From NCBI RefSeq assembly GCF_049727805.1, contig NZ_JBCNYA010000004.1:89812-153811 (forward strand): a DNA stretch of 64,000 nucleotides. Direction: 5' to 3'. The translations under genes and the position numbers were made by a program. Under the pieces are notes generated by a model. It was not told where the DNA came from. It ran no database searches and worked only from the letters and a program-made list of their open reading frames with translations. Of the stretch, positions 1 through 8,348 are shown one piece after another. Origin of the DNA: Frateuria_A sp049727805 (GTDB lineage Bacteria; Pseudomonadota; Gammaproteobacteria; Xanthomonadales; Rhodanobacteraceae). Position 1 is the first letter of the stretch, and each line of letters begins with the position of its first letter.

Positions 1-1047
1 GGCAAGATGGGCGAACGCAACGCCGTGGCGGCCGGCGCCATCGAGCACAAGATGGGCATCCACGCCTCGCCGACCTGCGTGATGAACTTCGACGGCGCCG
101 AAGGCTGGCTGATCGGCCAGCCGCACAAGGGCCTGTTCGGCATGTTCACCATGATGAACGCGGCGCGCCTGGCGGTCGGCGTGCAGGGCATCGGCCTGGC
201 CGAGCGCGGCCTGCAGAACAGCCTGAACTACGCGCGCGAGCGCCTGCAGGGCCGCGCGCTGAGCGGCCCGGTGCAGCCGGACAAACCGGCCGATCCGCTG
301 CTGGTGCATCCGGACGTGCGCCGCATGCTGCTGACCCAGCGCGCGATCGTCGAGGGCGGCCGCGCACTGATGCTCTACGCCGCGCTGCAACTGGACATCG
401 AGGAGCGCGCCGCCGACGAGGCCGCGCGGGCGAAGGCCGGCGAACTGGTCGCCTTCCTGATCCCGATCGTCAAGGGCGTGCTCACCGAACTGGCGCAGGA
501 GAGCGTCAAGGAAGCCGTGCAGATCTATGGCGGCCACGGCTACATCACCGAGAACGGCGTGGAGCAGTTCGTGCGCGACGCGCGCATCATCACGCTGTAC
601 GAGGGCACCACCGGCATCCAGGCGATGGACCTGCTGGGTCGCAAGATCATGCAGCTCAAGGGCGCGGGCTTGCGCCACTTTCTGGAGGAGATCGGCGGCT
701 TCTGCCAGCAGCACGCAGGCGATGCGTTGCTGGGCGAGTTCGTCGCGCCGCTGGGCAAGGCGGCCAAGGAGTGGCAGGCACTGACGATGGCGTTGGCCGA
801 GCGCGCGCAGGCCAACCCGGAAGAACTGGGCGCGGCTGCGGTGGACTACCTCTACTACTCCGGCTATGTCGCACTGGCCTACATGTGGGCGCGCAGCGTC
901 GCCGCGGCCGAGGGCAGCACGCAATCGGCGTTCAAGCAGGCAAAGCGGGACACCGCGAGGTTCTACTTCGCGCGGATGCTGCCGCGTTGCGCAGTGCATC
1001 GCGCGGCGATCGAGGCCGGCGTGGCGAGCATTCCCTCGATCGGCTGA
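1..1047 (+). CDS. Acyl-CoA dehydrogenase, C-terminal part (5' end outside window)
   Basis: This is the last 348 residues of a FAD-dependent acyl-CoA dehydrogenase, which introduces a trans-2,3 double bond into acyl-CoA in fatty-acid or related beta-oxidation. The reading frame is open at base 1, so the ATG at base 7 is internal and the gene is cut by the window edge. Family marks are MMNAARLAVGVQGIGLAE at the start of the helical C-terminal domain, the YGGHGYITENGVEQFVRDAR stretch, and ITLYEGTTGIQAMDLLGRK near residue 200. About 120 further residues follow, as in the long (near 600 aa) subfamily that has an extra C-terminal helical domain and includes DmdC-like enzymes. Substrate cannot be told from this fragment. 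It converges on the minus-strand pgeF gene. Confidence 0.9.
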   Translation, partial: GKMGERNAVAAGAIEHKMGIHASPTCVMNFDGAEGWLIGQPHKGLFGMFTMMNAARLAVGVQGIGLAERGLQNSLNYARERLQGRALSGPVQPDKPADPLLVHPDVRRMLLTQRAIVEGGRALMLYAALQLDIEERAADEAARAKAGELVAFLIPIVKGVLTELAQESVKEAVQIYGGHGYITENGVEQFVRDARIITLYEGTTGIQAMDLLGRKIMQLKGAGLRHFLEEIGGFCQQHAGDALLGEFVAPLGKAAKEWQALTMALAERAQANPEELGAAAVDYLYYSGYVALAYMWARSVAAAEGSTQSAFKQAKRDTARFYFARMLPRCAVHRAAIEAGVASIPSIG

Positions 1048-1088
1048 GCCATTCGCAGGGTGGGCTTCAGTCCATCGCTCTTGCATGG

Positions 1089-1114
1089 GCAGGGTGGGCT
1101 GAAGCCCACCCTGC
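1089..1114. terminator. Perfect GC-rich hairpin between convergent genes
   Basis: Two 12-base arms (GCAGGGTGGGCT and its complement) separated by GA form a perfect inverted repeat between the stop codons of the acyl-CoA dehydrogenase and pgeF. A partial copy of the arm lies at about 1056-1072. There is no clear U tract, so it may be a REP-like element acting as a bidirectional terminator rather than a classic intrinsic terminator. Confidence 0.55.
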
Positions 1115-1122
1115 GTCCATTT

Positions 1123-1866
1123 TCAATCGCGCCAGATCACGCTGGCGAAGCGGCCGCTGCTGGCGCCGTCGCGGCGATAGGAATAGAAGCGCGGGTCGGC
1201 GAACGTGTCGAAGCCGCCGCCATGGACGCGCGTCACGCCCGCCGCGGCGAGCCTCTGCCGGGCCAGGCCGGCGAGATCGCAATGCCAATGGCCGGGCCGT
1301 GTCGCCGTGAAGCAGTTGGCTGCCTCCGGGCTGCGCTCGACGAAGGCCGTTCGCACCTCCTCGCCTACCTCGTAGGACACGGCACCGATGCAGGGTCCCA
1401 GCCATGCCAGCAGGCGAGTCGGCGCGGTGCCCATCGCCGCGACCGTCGCTTCCAGCACGCCGGCGGCCAGGCCGCGCCAGCCGGCGTGGGCGGCGCCGAT
1501 GCGTGCGCCGTCCTCGCTGCAGAACAACACCGGCATGCAGTCGGCGGTGAGGATCGCCAGCACCGTGCCGGACAGGTGCGCGACCGCCGCGTCCGCCTGT
1601 GGTTCATCCGCGCTGGCGAGCGGGCCCAGCTGCGCCACCATGGTGCCGTGCACCTGGCGCAGCCAGCGTGGCGCGGCCGGCAGGTCGAGCGCATGGTGCA
1701 GGGCGTCGCGGTTGCTGGCGACCGCTTCGGCGGCATCGCCGCTGCGCAGGCCCAGGTTGAAGCGCGCATAGGGGCCGGCCGAAATGCCCGGTCCATGGCG
1801 GGTGGTGACCGCCGCATGCACGCCGCGCGGCGCGGGCCAGTCGGGGAGGATCCAGGGTTCGGTCAT
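1123..1866 (-). CDS. pgeF: YfiH/PgeF family purine nucleoside phosphorylase-like (multicopper 'laccase-domain') protein
   Basis: Member of the YfiH/DUF152 family, cytosolic zinc proteins reported as purine nucleoside phosphorylase/adenosine deaminase and, in E. coli, as a peptidoglycan-editing enzyme. Diagnostic pieces are VHAAVTTRHGP near the N terminus, LRQVHG with the first histidine, LTADCMPVLF, AAHAGWRGLAAGVLEATV carrying the second histidine, and GPCIGAVSYEVGEEV. The length of 247 aa is normal. I chose the ATG at 1866 because MTEPWILPDWPAP matches the usual family start; a TTG nine codons upstream is also open but has no ribosome site. It lies about 100 bases downstream of rluD on the same strand, the order seen in many gammaproteobacteria, and is probably cotranscribed with it. 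Confidence 0.88.
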   Translation of the reverse strand: MTEPWILPDWPAPRGVHAAVTTRHGPGISAGPYARFNLGLRSGDAAEAVASNRDALHHALDLPAAPRWLRQVHGTMVAQLGPLASADEPQADAAVAHLSGTVLAILTADCMPVLFCSEDGARIGAAHAGWRGLAAGVLEATVAAMGTAPTRLLAWLGPCIGAVSYEVGEEVRTAFVERSPEAANCFTATRPGHWHCDLAGLARQRLAAAGVTRVHGGGFDTFADPRFYSYRRDGASSGRFASVIWRD

Positions 1867-1965
1867 GGGGATGGCCGTCACGGGGAGCCTCAAGCATACC
1901 GCGGAGTCGCGCCCTCTCCCTCGTACCGCCGGTAGGTGCCGGGATTGCCTGGAGCGGCTTTGCCG

Positions 1966-2934
1966 CTACGCCTCGCGGTGCTCCAGCGCATCGGACCGCA
2001 AGGTGGCGACCAGCGCTTCCAAGTCCTCCGGCCGCTTCGCTTCGAACGCCATCGCCTCACCCGTCACCGGATGCTCGAAGGCCAGCCGCTCGGCATGCAG
2101 CGCCTGCCGGCGGAAGCCGCGCAGCGCGGCGACCAGTTCCGGCGTGGCGCCCTTGGGCAGCCGCAGGCTGCCGCCGTACAGCGGATCGCCCACCAGCGGG
2201 TGGTGGATGTGCGCCATGTGCACGCGGATCTGGTGGGTGCGCCCGGTTTCCAGGTTGCACTGGATCAGGCTGTGCGCACGGAAGCGTTCGCGCAGGCGGT
2301 AGTGGGTGACGGCGTGCTTGCCGTCCTCCTCGTCGCGCACGGCCTGGCGCAGGCGGTCGCCCATGTGCCGGCCGATCGGCGCATCGACGGTGCCGCCGGC
2401 CACCAGCGTGCCCAGCACCACCGCCTCGTACTGCCGTTCCACTGCGTGGCGCGAGAGCATTTCCACGAGTGCCGTGTGCGCGGCCAGCGACTTGGCCACC
2501 ACCATCAGGCCGGAGGTGTCCTTGTCCAGCCGGTGCACGATGCCGGCGCGCGGCAGCTCGGCCAGCTTCGGGTCGTGGTGCAGCAGTGCATTGAGCAGCG
2601 TACCGGCCGGGTTGCCGGCGCCCGGATGCACCACCAGGCCGGCCGGCTTGTCCAGCACCAGCAGGTGGGCGTCCTCGTGCACGATCGCCAGGTCGATCGC
2701 CTCCGGCGCGCTCTCCACCTCGTTGGCCAGCTCGGCCTCCAGCCGCACCTGCTCGCCGCCGCGCAGCAGCTGGCGCGGCGGCGCCACGGCGCCGTCCAGG
2801 GTGACCGCGCCGGCCTTGATCCAGCCGGCCAGGCGCGAGCGGGAATAATCCGGGAACATCTCGGCCAGCGCCTGGTCGAAGCGCCTGCCTGCCGCCGACA
2901 GGGGCACCTGCGCCTCGTGCCGGATGACGGTCAT
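1966..2934 (-). CDS. rluD: 23S rRNA pseudouridine(1911/1915/1917) synthase RluD
   Basis: Isomerises uridines of helix 69 in 23S rRNA to pseudouridine during large-subunit assembly. An S4-like domain occupies residues 10-75 (GRRFDQALAEMFPDYSRSRLAGWIKAGAVTLDG), followed by the RluA-type catalytic core with GIVHRLDKDTSGLMVVAK, which contains the catalytic aspartate. LETGRTHQIRVHMAHIHHPLVGDPLYGG follows. The length is 322 aa. The frame is open 23 codons further upstream, but the ATG at 2934 is preceded by GGAGGGC at proper spacing and begins the conserved region. It is divergent from bamD with 68 bases between the starts, the classical rluD/bamD arrangement, which supports both calls. The RluD rather than RluA or RluC assignment rests on this context and the S4 domain. 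Confidence 0.93.
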   Translation of the reverse strand: MTVIRHEAQVPLSAAGRRFDQALAEMFPDYSRSRLAGWIKAGAVTLDGAVAPPRQLLRGGEQVRLEAELANEVESAPEAIDLAIVHEDAHLLVLDKPAGLVVHPGAGNPAGTLLNALLHHDPKLAELPRAGIVHRLDKDTSGLMVVAKSLAAHTALVEMLSRHAVERQYEAVVLGTLVAGGTVDAPIGRHMGDRLRQAVRDEEDGKHAVTHYRLRERFRAHSLIQCNLETGRTHQIRVHMAHIHHPLVGDPLYGGSLRLPKGATPELVAALRGFRRQALHAERLAFEHPVTGEAMAFEAKRPEDLEALVATLRSDALEHREA

Positions 2935-3002
2935 GCCGCCCTCCGCGGGTGGCTGGCGGTTTGGGCTATCATCCCCACGATCACATCCATACAAATTTCC
3001 CA

Positions 3003-3830
3003 ATGCGCCTATTCTTCAAATTGCTTGCCGTGCTGGTTCTCGGCCTGTCCGTGGGCGCCTGCTCGATGTTCGGCCACAAGCGCGAGAGCATCGACACCAT
3101 GCCGGTGGAGAAGCTCTACACCAAGGCGCACGACGACCTCATGAACGGCGACTACTCGGCGGCCACCAAGGCCTACCAGCGCCTGATCGCGCGCTTCCCG
3201 TCCGGGGACTACAACGAACAGTCGCAGCTGGAGCTGGCCTATTCGCAGTACAAGGACAACCAGCCGGACGACGCCTACTCGACGATCAACCGCTTCATCA
3301 AGACCTATCCGACCCAGAAGCATGTCGATTATGCCTATTACCTGCGCGGCCTGATCAATTTCGACCGCACCAGCGGCGTGATCGAGCGCTTCTTCCCGCG
3401 CAACAGCTCGCAGTCGCGCCGCGATCAGGCGTACAACCTGCAGGCCTTCGACGACTTCTCCGAACTGGCCCGCCGCTATCCCGACAGCGCCTATACCGCC
3501 GATGCGCGCCAGCGCATGATCTACCTGCGCAACGTGCTGGCGGAATACGAGATCAACGTGGCCAAGTTCTACCTGCGCAACAAGGCCTACGTGGCCTCGG
3601 CCGATCGCGCGCAGTACGTGGTGGAGCACTACCAGCAGGCACCGCAGACCGGCGACGCGCTGGCGATCCTGGCCCGCAGCTACCTGGCGCTGGACCAGAA
3701 GCAGCAAGCCGAGAACGTGCGCAAGGTGCTGGCGCTGAACTACCCGGATCACCCGTATCTCACCGATCCGAAATGGCCGCATGCGCCTTCGACGCTGCGC
3801 AAGATGGTGCCCTTCTCGGGACACCACTGA
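3003..3830 (+). CDS. bamD: Outer membrane assembly lipoprotein BamD (ComL)
   Basis: Essential lipoprotein of the BAM complex that helps BamA fold beta-barrel proteins into the outer membrane. The 275-residue product starts with a lipoprotein signal (MRLFFKLLAVLVLGLSVGAC), with the lipobox cysteine at residue 20. Five tetratricopeptide-like repeats follow, for example YTKAHDDLMNGDYSAATKAY and the YAYYLRGLINF and YLALDQKQQAENV helices. The ATG at 3003 is preferred because the signal peptide begins there, although the frame is open 18 codons upstream. Length and the divergent rluD neighbour fit the family. A strong intrinsic terminator follows the stop directly. Confidence 0.95.
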   Translation: MRLFFKLLAVLVLGLSVGACSMFGHKRESIDTMPVEKLYTKAHDDLMNGDYSAATKAYQRLIARFPSGDYNEQSQLELAYSQYKDNQPDDAYSTINRFIKTYPTQKHVDYAYYLRGLINFDRTSGVIERFFPRNSSQSRRDQAYNLQAFDDFSELARRYPDSAYTADARQRMIYLRNVLAEYEINVAKFYLRNKAYVASADRAQYVVEHYQQAPQTGDALAILARSYLALDQKQQAENVRKVLALNYPDHPYLTDPKWPHAPSTLRKMVPFSGHH

Positions 3831-3859
3831 AAAAATGCCCCTTCCGGGGCATTTTTTTT
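3831..3859 (+). terminator. Rho-independent terminator of bamD
   Basis: An AAAAATGCCCC / GGGGCATTTTT stem with a TTCC loop is followed by a run of eight T, starting right after the bamD stop. The A run before the stem means it could also work on the opposite strand for nadE, whose stop lies at 3993. Confidence 0.9.
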
Positions 3860-3992
3860 GATGCCGCTTCAGCCCGCCGCGCCCGAAGCGAGGATCTGGC
3901 ACATCAGCGTCACACCCACCCGACGCCCATGCACGGAAGGCCTTCGCCCGTTGGCCTGTGGAGGTGGCCAACGGACTTACCGGGCCTAGCCA

Positions 3993-5609
3993 TCATTTCC
4001 AGCCGGAGGTGATCGGGTAGCGCCGCTCGCGGCCGAAGGCACGGGTGGTCACGCGCGGGCCCGGCGCAGCCTGGCGGCGCTTGAACTCGTTGCGCAGCAC
4101 CAGGCTGGCGACCCGGCGCACCGTGTCCGGGTCGAAGCCGGCGGCGGCGATCTCGGCCTGCGACTGCTCGCCCTCGATGAAGCGCTGGAGGATCGCATCG
4201 AGCACGTCGTAGGGCGGCAGCGAATCCTGGTCGGTCTGGTCCTCGCGCAGCTCGGCCGAAGGCGGACGGTCGATCACCGCGGGCGGGATCGCCGGGCCGG
4301 CTTCGTTGCGCCAGCGCGAGAGCCGGTACACCACCGTCTTGTAGACGTCCTTGAGCGGCGCATAGGCGCCGCACATGTCGCCGTACAGCGTGGCGTAGCC
4401 GACCGCCATCTCGCTCTTGTTGCCGGTGGCCAGCAGCAGGTGGCTGTGCTTGTTGGAGAGACCCATCAGCATCACGCCGCGGGTGCGCGACTGCAGGTTT
4501 TCCTCGGTGGTGTCCGCGGTCTTGCCGGCGAAGGCGGGCGTGAGCGCCGCCAGGAAGCTCTGGTAGGTGGGCTCGATGTCGATCACGTGGTAGGCCACGC
4601 CCAGGCGCTCGGCCTGCTCGCGCGCGCCGTCCAGCGAGAGCTTCGAGGTGTAGCGGGTGGGCAGCATCACCGCGGTGACGCGCCCGGGGCCGAGGGCATC
4701 GACCGCCAGCGCCAGCGTCAGCGCCGAGTCGATGCCGCCGGAAAGGCCCAGCAGCACGCCGGGAAAACCGTTCTTGTCGATGTAGTCACGGATGCCACGG
4801 ACGAGCGCGGCATACAGCACGGCTTCCGGGCGCGTGTCGGCAGCCGCCGGCCAGTTGTCCGCACGCAGCGTGCGGCTGGCCGAATCGAACGTGGCCCACA
4901 GCAGCGCGTCGACGAAGGCCGGTGCGCGCGCGGCGATCGAGCCGTCGCCATTGACCAGCAGCGAGGCGCCGTCGTACACCACCTCGTCCTGCCCGCCGAC
5001 CAGGTTGAGGTAGACGATGGCGCAGCCGGTTTCCTTCGCGCGCGCGGTGAGCAGCGCCTCGCGCGTGGCCTGCTTGGCGTCGTCCCAGGGCGAGGCGTTG
5101 ATCACGATGATCAGCTCGGCGCCGGTACTGGCGGCCTGCGCCGCCGGCTCGGGCTCCCAGATGTCCTCGCAGACCAGGAAGCCCACCCGCACGCCGTTGA
5201 CCATGCCGGTGGCGCTGGCGTGGCCGGGGCGAAAGTAGCGCTTGTCGTCGAACACGCCGTAGTTGGGCAGCGCCTGCTTGTGCGCGATGCACTCGATGCG
5301 GCCCTCGCGCAGCAGCGCGGCGGCGTTGTAGACCTCGCCCTCGCTGTGCGGGAAACCGACCAGCGCGGTGAGGCCATCGGTGTCTTCGGCCAGCGCGGCG
5401 ATCGCCTCGTTGCAGGCCTGCAGGAAGCTGGGGCGTATGAGCAGGTCCTCGGGCGGATAGCCGCTGATCGCCAGTTCCGGGAACGCCACCAGGTCAGCGC
5501 CTCCGGCGTGCGCCCGGGTCATCAGTTCGCGGATCTTCGTGGTGTTGGCGGCGACGGCGCCGACGGGGAAGTCGAACTGGGCCAGGGCGAGGCGGAGTTG
5601 GGTGGTCAT
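3993..5609 (-). CDS. nadE: Glutamine-dependent NAD+ synthetase
   Basis: Makes NAD+ from deamido-NAD+ (NaAD) and ATP, with ammonia released from glutamine by its own amidase domain. Residues 1-250 form a nitrilase-fold glutaminase with the triad visible as E45 (FPELAISGYPPEDL), K111 (HKQALPNYGVFDDKRYF) and C147 (VGFLVCEDIW). Residues of about 270-538 form the synthetase with the P-loop LGLSGGIDSALT, TRYTSK, TGNKSEMAVGYATLYGD and DRPPSAELREDQTDQDSLPPY. The length of 538 aa is typical of the two-domain form. The start is the ATG at 5609 (MTTQLRLALAQ); a GTG nine codons upstream is possible. Neither has a good Shine-Dalgarno sequence. The gene stands alone, with bamD convergent and a repeat block behind its start. 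Confidence 0.95.
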   Translation of the reverse strand: MTTQLRLALAQFDFPVGAVAANTTKIRELMTRAHAGGADLVAFPELAISGYPPEDLLIRPSFLQACNEAIAALAEDTDGLTALVGFPHSEGEVYNAAALLREGRIECIAHKQALPNYGVFDDKRYFRPGHASATGMVNGVRVGFLVCEDIWEPEPAAQAASTGAELIIVINASPWDDAKQATREALLTARAKETGCAIVYLNLVGGQDEVVYDGASLLVNGDGSIAARAPAFVDALLWATFDSASRTLRADNWPAAADTRPEAVLYAALVRGIRDYIDKNGFPGVLLGLSGGIDSALTLALAVDALGPGRVTAVMLPTRYTSKLSLDGAREQAERLGVAYHVIDIEPTYQSFLAALTPAFAGKTADTTEENLQSRTRGVMLMGLSNKHSHLLLATGNKSEMAVGYATLYGDMCGAYAPLKDVYKTVVYRLSRWRNEAGPAIPPAVIDRPPSAELREDQTDQDSLPPYDVLDAILQRFIEGEQSQAEIAAAGFDPDTVRRVASLVLRNEFKRRQAAPGPRVTTRAFGRERRYPITSGWK

Positions 5610-5650
5610 CTGGGCGGGCGGCAGTGGGAGGCGCACATGATAAGCGAGGG

Positions 5651-5950
5651 GTGTGAGCAGCTCGAAAACCAGGTCTGAGGCGGGGCCGCCCCCATCCGCC
5701 TGTCGGCACCTTCCCCCGCGTTCGCGGGGGAAGGCCCGGGAACGGGCGCTGCGGCGTTTTGGTCCTTCCCCCGTTTACGGGAGGAGCGAAAGGTGTGAGC
5801 GCTCGAAAAACCAAGGCTGCGGCGGGTCGCCCCCATCCGCCTGTCGGCACTTTCCCCGCGTTCGCGGGGAAGGCTCGGGAACGGGGGCTGCGGCGTTTTG
5901 GTCCTTTCCCCGTTTACGGGGGAAGGTGCCCGAAGGGCGGATGGGGAAGC
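5651..5950. repeat. Tandemly duplicated palindromic intergenic repeat (family 1)
   Basis: Two copies of a unit about 140 bp long begin at 5651 and 5793. Each contains the element CCCCATCCGCCTGTCGGCAC followed by a palindrome (CCTTCCCCCGCGTTCGCGGGGGAAGG type) and a GCTGCGGCGTTTTGGTCCTT spacer. The block ends with the element in inverted orientation (GGGGGAAGGTGCCCGAAGGG, 5919-5938). Further family-1 copies are at about 25380-25526 and 29323-29720. No gene is seen between 5637 and 6021. Confidence 0.85.
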
Positions 5951-5971
5951 CTTGCGGGGAGGCACGAAAGC

Positions 5972-5999
5972 AAAAGGCCACGCTTTCGCGTGGCCTTTT
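5972..5999 (-). terminator. Intrinsic terminator of the sucCD operon
   Basis: An AAAAGGCCACG / CGTGGCCTTTT stem with a CTTTCG loop lies 22 bases past the sucD stop. It is flanked by A and T runs, so it is probably bidirectional. Confidence 0.88.
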
Positions 6000-6021
6000 G
6001 GCGTGCGCAGATATCGCACGC

Positions 6022-6894
6022 TTACTTCATCAACTTCGCCAGCGTCTTGCCGAGATCCGCCGGCGACTTCACCGTCGTCACGCCCGCCTTTTCCAGCGCC
6101 GCGAACTTGGCCGCCGCGGTGCCCTTGCCGCCGGAGATGATCGCGCCGGCGTGGCCCATGCGCTTGCCGGCCGGGGCGGACGCACCGGCGATGAAGGACA
6201 CCACCGGCTTGGTCACGTACTCGCCGATGAACTCGGCCGCGTCTTCCTCGGCGCTGCCGCCGATCTCGCCGACCATGATGATGCCCTCGGTCTGCGGATC
6301 GTCCTGGAACAGCTTCAGGCAGTCGATGAAGTTCAGGCCGTTGATCGGGTCGCCGCCGATGCCGATGCAGGTGGACTGGCCCAGGCCCTCGTTGGTGGTC
6401 TGGAACACGGCCTCATAGGTCAGCGTGCCGGAGCGCGACACGATGCCGACCTTGCCCGGCTGGTGGATGTGGCCCGGCATGATGCCGATCTTGCACTCGC
6501 CCGGAGTGATGATGCCGGGGCAGTTCGGACCGATCAGCACGGTCTCCGGATGCTGCGCCAGCACGTTCTTCACGCGCAGCATGTCGAGTACCGGAATGCC
6601 TTCGGTAATGGCCACGATTACGCGGATGCCCGCGTCGATCGCTTCGAGGATCGAGTCGGCCGCGAACGGCGGCGGCACGAAGATCACCGACGCGTCGGCA
6701 CCGGTTTCGGCGACCGCTTCTTCCATCGAGTTGAAGACCGGCAGGCCGATGTGCTCGGAACCGCCCTTGCCGGGGGTCACGCCACCGACGATCTTGGTGC
6801 CGTAGTCGATCGCCTGCTCGGCGTGGAAGGTGCCCTGCTGGCCGGTGAAGCCCTGCACCAGCACCTTGGTGTTCTTGTTGACCAGAACGCTCAT
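6022..6894 (-). CDS. sucD: Succinate--CoA ligase, alpha subunit
   Basis: ADP- or GDP-forming succinyl-CoA synthetase alpha subunit of the TCA cycle. It binds CoA and carries the phosphohistidine. The Rossmann-like CoA-binding part starts MSVLVNKNTKVLVQGFTGQQGTFH; VGGVTPGKGG and IGPNCPGIITPGECKIGIMP follow. The active-site histidine is in RMGHAGAIISGGKGTAAAKF. Length (290 aa) equals the E. coli protein. It starts 13 bases after the sucC stop on the same strand, so the two subunits are cotranscribed, and it is followed by a terminator. Confidence 0.97.
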   Translation of the reverse strand: MSVLVNKNTKVLVQGFTGQQGTFHAEQAIDYGTKIVGGVTPGKGGSEHIGLPVFNSMEEAVAETGADASVIFVPPPFAADSILEAIDAGIRVIVAITEGIPVLDMLRVKNVLAQHPETVLIGPNCPGIITPGECKIGIMPGHIHQPGKVGIVSRSGTLTYEAVFQTTNEGLGQSTCIGIGGDPINGLNFIDCLKLFQDDPQTEGIIMVGEIGGSAEEDAAEFIGEYVTKPVVSFIAGASAPAGKRMGHAGAIISGGKGTAAAKFAALEKAGVTTVKSPADLGKTLAKLMK

Positions 6895-6907
6895 GCTTTC
6901 TCGCTCC

Positions 6908-8068
6908 TCACTTCGCGGCGGCCACGGCTTTCTGCGCCGCGTCGTTGAGATCGTCGGCCGGCGTGATCGCCAGGCCGGAGTTGGCCAGCAGTTCGCGGCC
7001 CTTCTCCACGTTGGTGCCCTGCAGGCGCACGACCACCGGGATGGTCAGGCCCACTTCCTTCACCGCGGCGATGATGCCCTCGGCGATCAGGTCGCAGCGC
7101 ACGATGCCGCCGAAGATGTTGACCAGGATGGCCTTCACCTTGTCCGAAGACAGGATCAGCTTGAACGCCTCGGTCACGCGCTCCTTGGTGGCGCCGCCGC
7201 CGACGTCGAGGAAGTTGGCCGGCTCGCCGCCCGCCAGCTTGATCACGTCCATGGTGGCCATTGCCAGACCGGCGCCGTTGACCATGCAGCCGATCGAGCC
7301 GTCCATGGTCACGTAGTTGAGGTTGTGCTGGACCGCGGCCGCTTCGGCCTGGTCTTCCTGGCTCAGGTCGCGCATGGCGACCAGCTCGGGATGACGGAAG
7401 TCCGCGTTGTCGTCGGAGTTCACCTTGCCATCGAGCGCGGCCAGGTTGCCGTCCTCGAGGATCGCCAGCGGGTTCAACTCCACCAGCGACAGGTCCTTCT
7501 CGTTGAACAGCTTGTACAGGCCCAGCATGATCTTGGTCAGCTGGTTGACCTGCTTGGGCGTAAGGTCCATCGCGAAGCCGAGGTTGCGGCACTGGTAGGG
7601 CTGCAACCCCTCCACGAAATCAACGACGATCGTGTGGATATCCTCGGGCGTGTCGCGGGCGACCTGCTCGATGTCCACGCCGCCGTGCTTGGAGGCAATG
7701 AACGACACCGACTTGGAATCACGGTCGACCAGTACCGAGAGATAAAGCTCTTTCGCAATATTCGTGGCGTCGGTCACCAGCACCAGGTTCACCGGCAGCG
7801 CGCGGCCGGCGGACTGGTAGGTCGCCATGTTGGTGCCCAGCATGCCCTTGGCGGCAGCGCGCACGTCGTCGAGGCTCTTGCAGAACTTGACGCCGCCGGC
7901 CTTGCCGCGGCCGCCTGCGTGGATCTGCGCCTTGACCATCCACTGCGAGCCGCCCAACGCCTTGGCGGCGTCGACGGCGGCGTCGGGGGAGTTGGCAACC
8001 TTGCCCGGCGGTACGGTGATGCCGTACTGCGCGAACAGCTCTTTGGCCTGGTACTCGTGGAAATTCAT
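6908..8068 (-). CDS. sucC: Succinate--CoA ligase, beta subunit
   Basis: ATP-grasp subunit that binds nucleotide and succinate and pairs with SucD. The product of 386 aa begins MNFHEYQAKELFAQYG and includes VKAQIHAGGRGKAGGVKF (ATP-grasp), ELNPLAILEDGNLAALDGK, GCMVNGAGLAMATMD and VNIFGGIVRCDLIAEGII, all standard for SucC. The frame stays open far upstream, but the family start is the ATG at 8068, preceded by GAGGTATAGGA. The sucC-sucD pair is divergent from pilS, with about 280 bases between the start codons that must hold both promoters. I could not place those promoters with confidence. Confidence 0.97.
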   Translation of the reverse strand: MNFHEYQAKELFAQYGITVPPGKVANSPDAAVDAAKALGGSQWMVKAQIHAGGRGKAGGVKFCKSLDDVRAAAKGMLGTNMATYQSAGRALPVNLVLVTDATNIAKELYLSVLVDRDSKSVSFIASKHGGVDIEQVARDTPEDIHTIVVDFVEGLQPYQCRNLGFAMDLTPKQVNQLTKIMLGLYKLFNEKDLSLVELNPLAILEDGNLAALDGKVNSDDNADFRHPELVAMRDLSQEDQAEAAAVQHNLNYVTMDGSIGCMVNGAGLAMATMDVIKLAGGEPANFLDVGGGATKERVTEAFKLILSSDKVKAILVNIFGGIVRCDLIAEGIIAAVKEVGLTIPVVVRLQGTNVEKGRELLANSGLAITPADDLNDAAQKAVAAAK

Positions 8069-8348
8069 TCCTATACCTCGAGCGAACGGGAAAACGTATC
8101 GGGCCGCACGCACCTTGGCGGCGTGGGCGCGGGAGGGGATCGGACGGCGGCCTTGGGACGCCCTGCCGGCGTGCAGTGCGCGCTGCTCCGGGTCACCGGG
8201 CGGAAATCGCGCAATACGGCCGCGCATTTTCGCGCAAAGGCGCCCGTGATGGAAAGTGCCGCCTGGCGGCCCACTCCGTGCGCTTCGCCGCTGGCAGCGC
8301 ACGCGGGCCTGTCTATACTCGGCCGAACGCCGCGCCGAAGCCGTCAAC

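Noticed and set aside
1062..1120. A tRNA or small RNA gene from the strong hairpin
   Set aside because: A single hairpin with a two-base loop and no cloverleaf or promoter; better explained as terminator or REP-like element.
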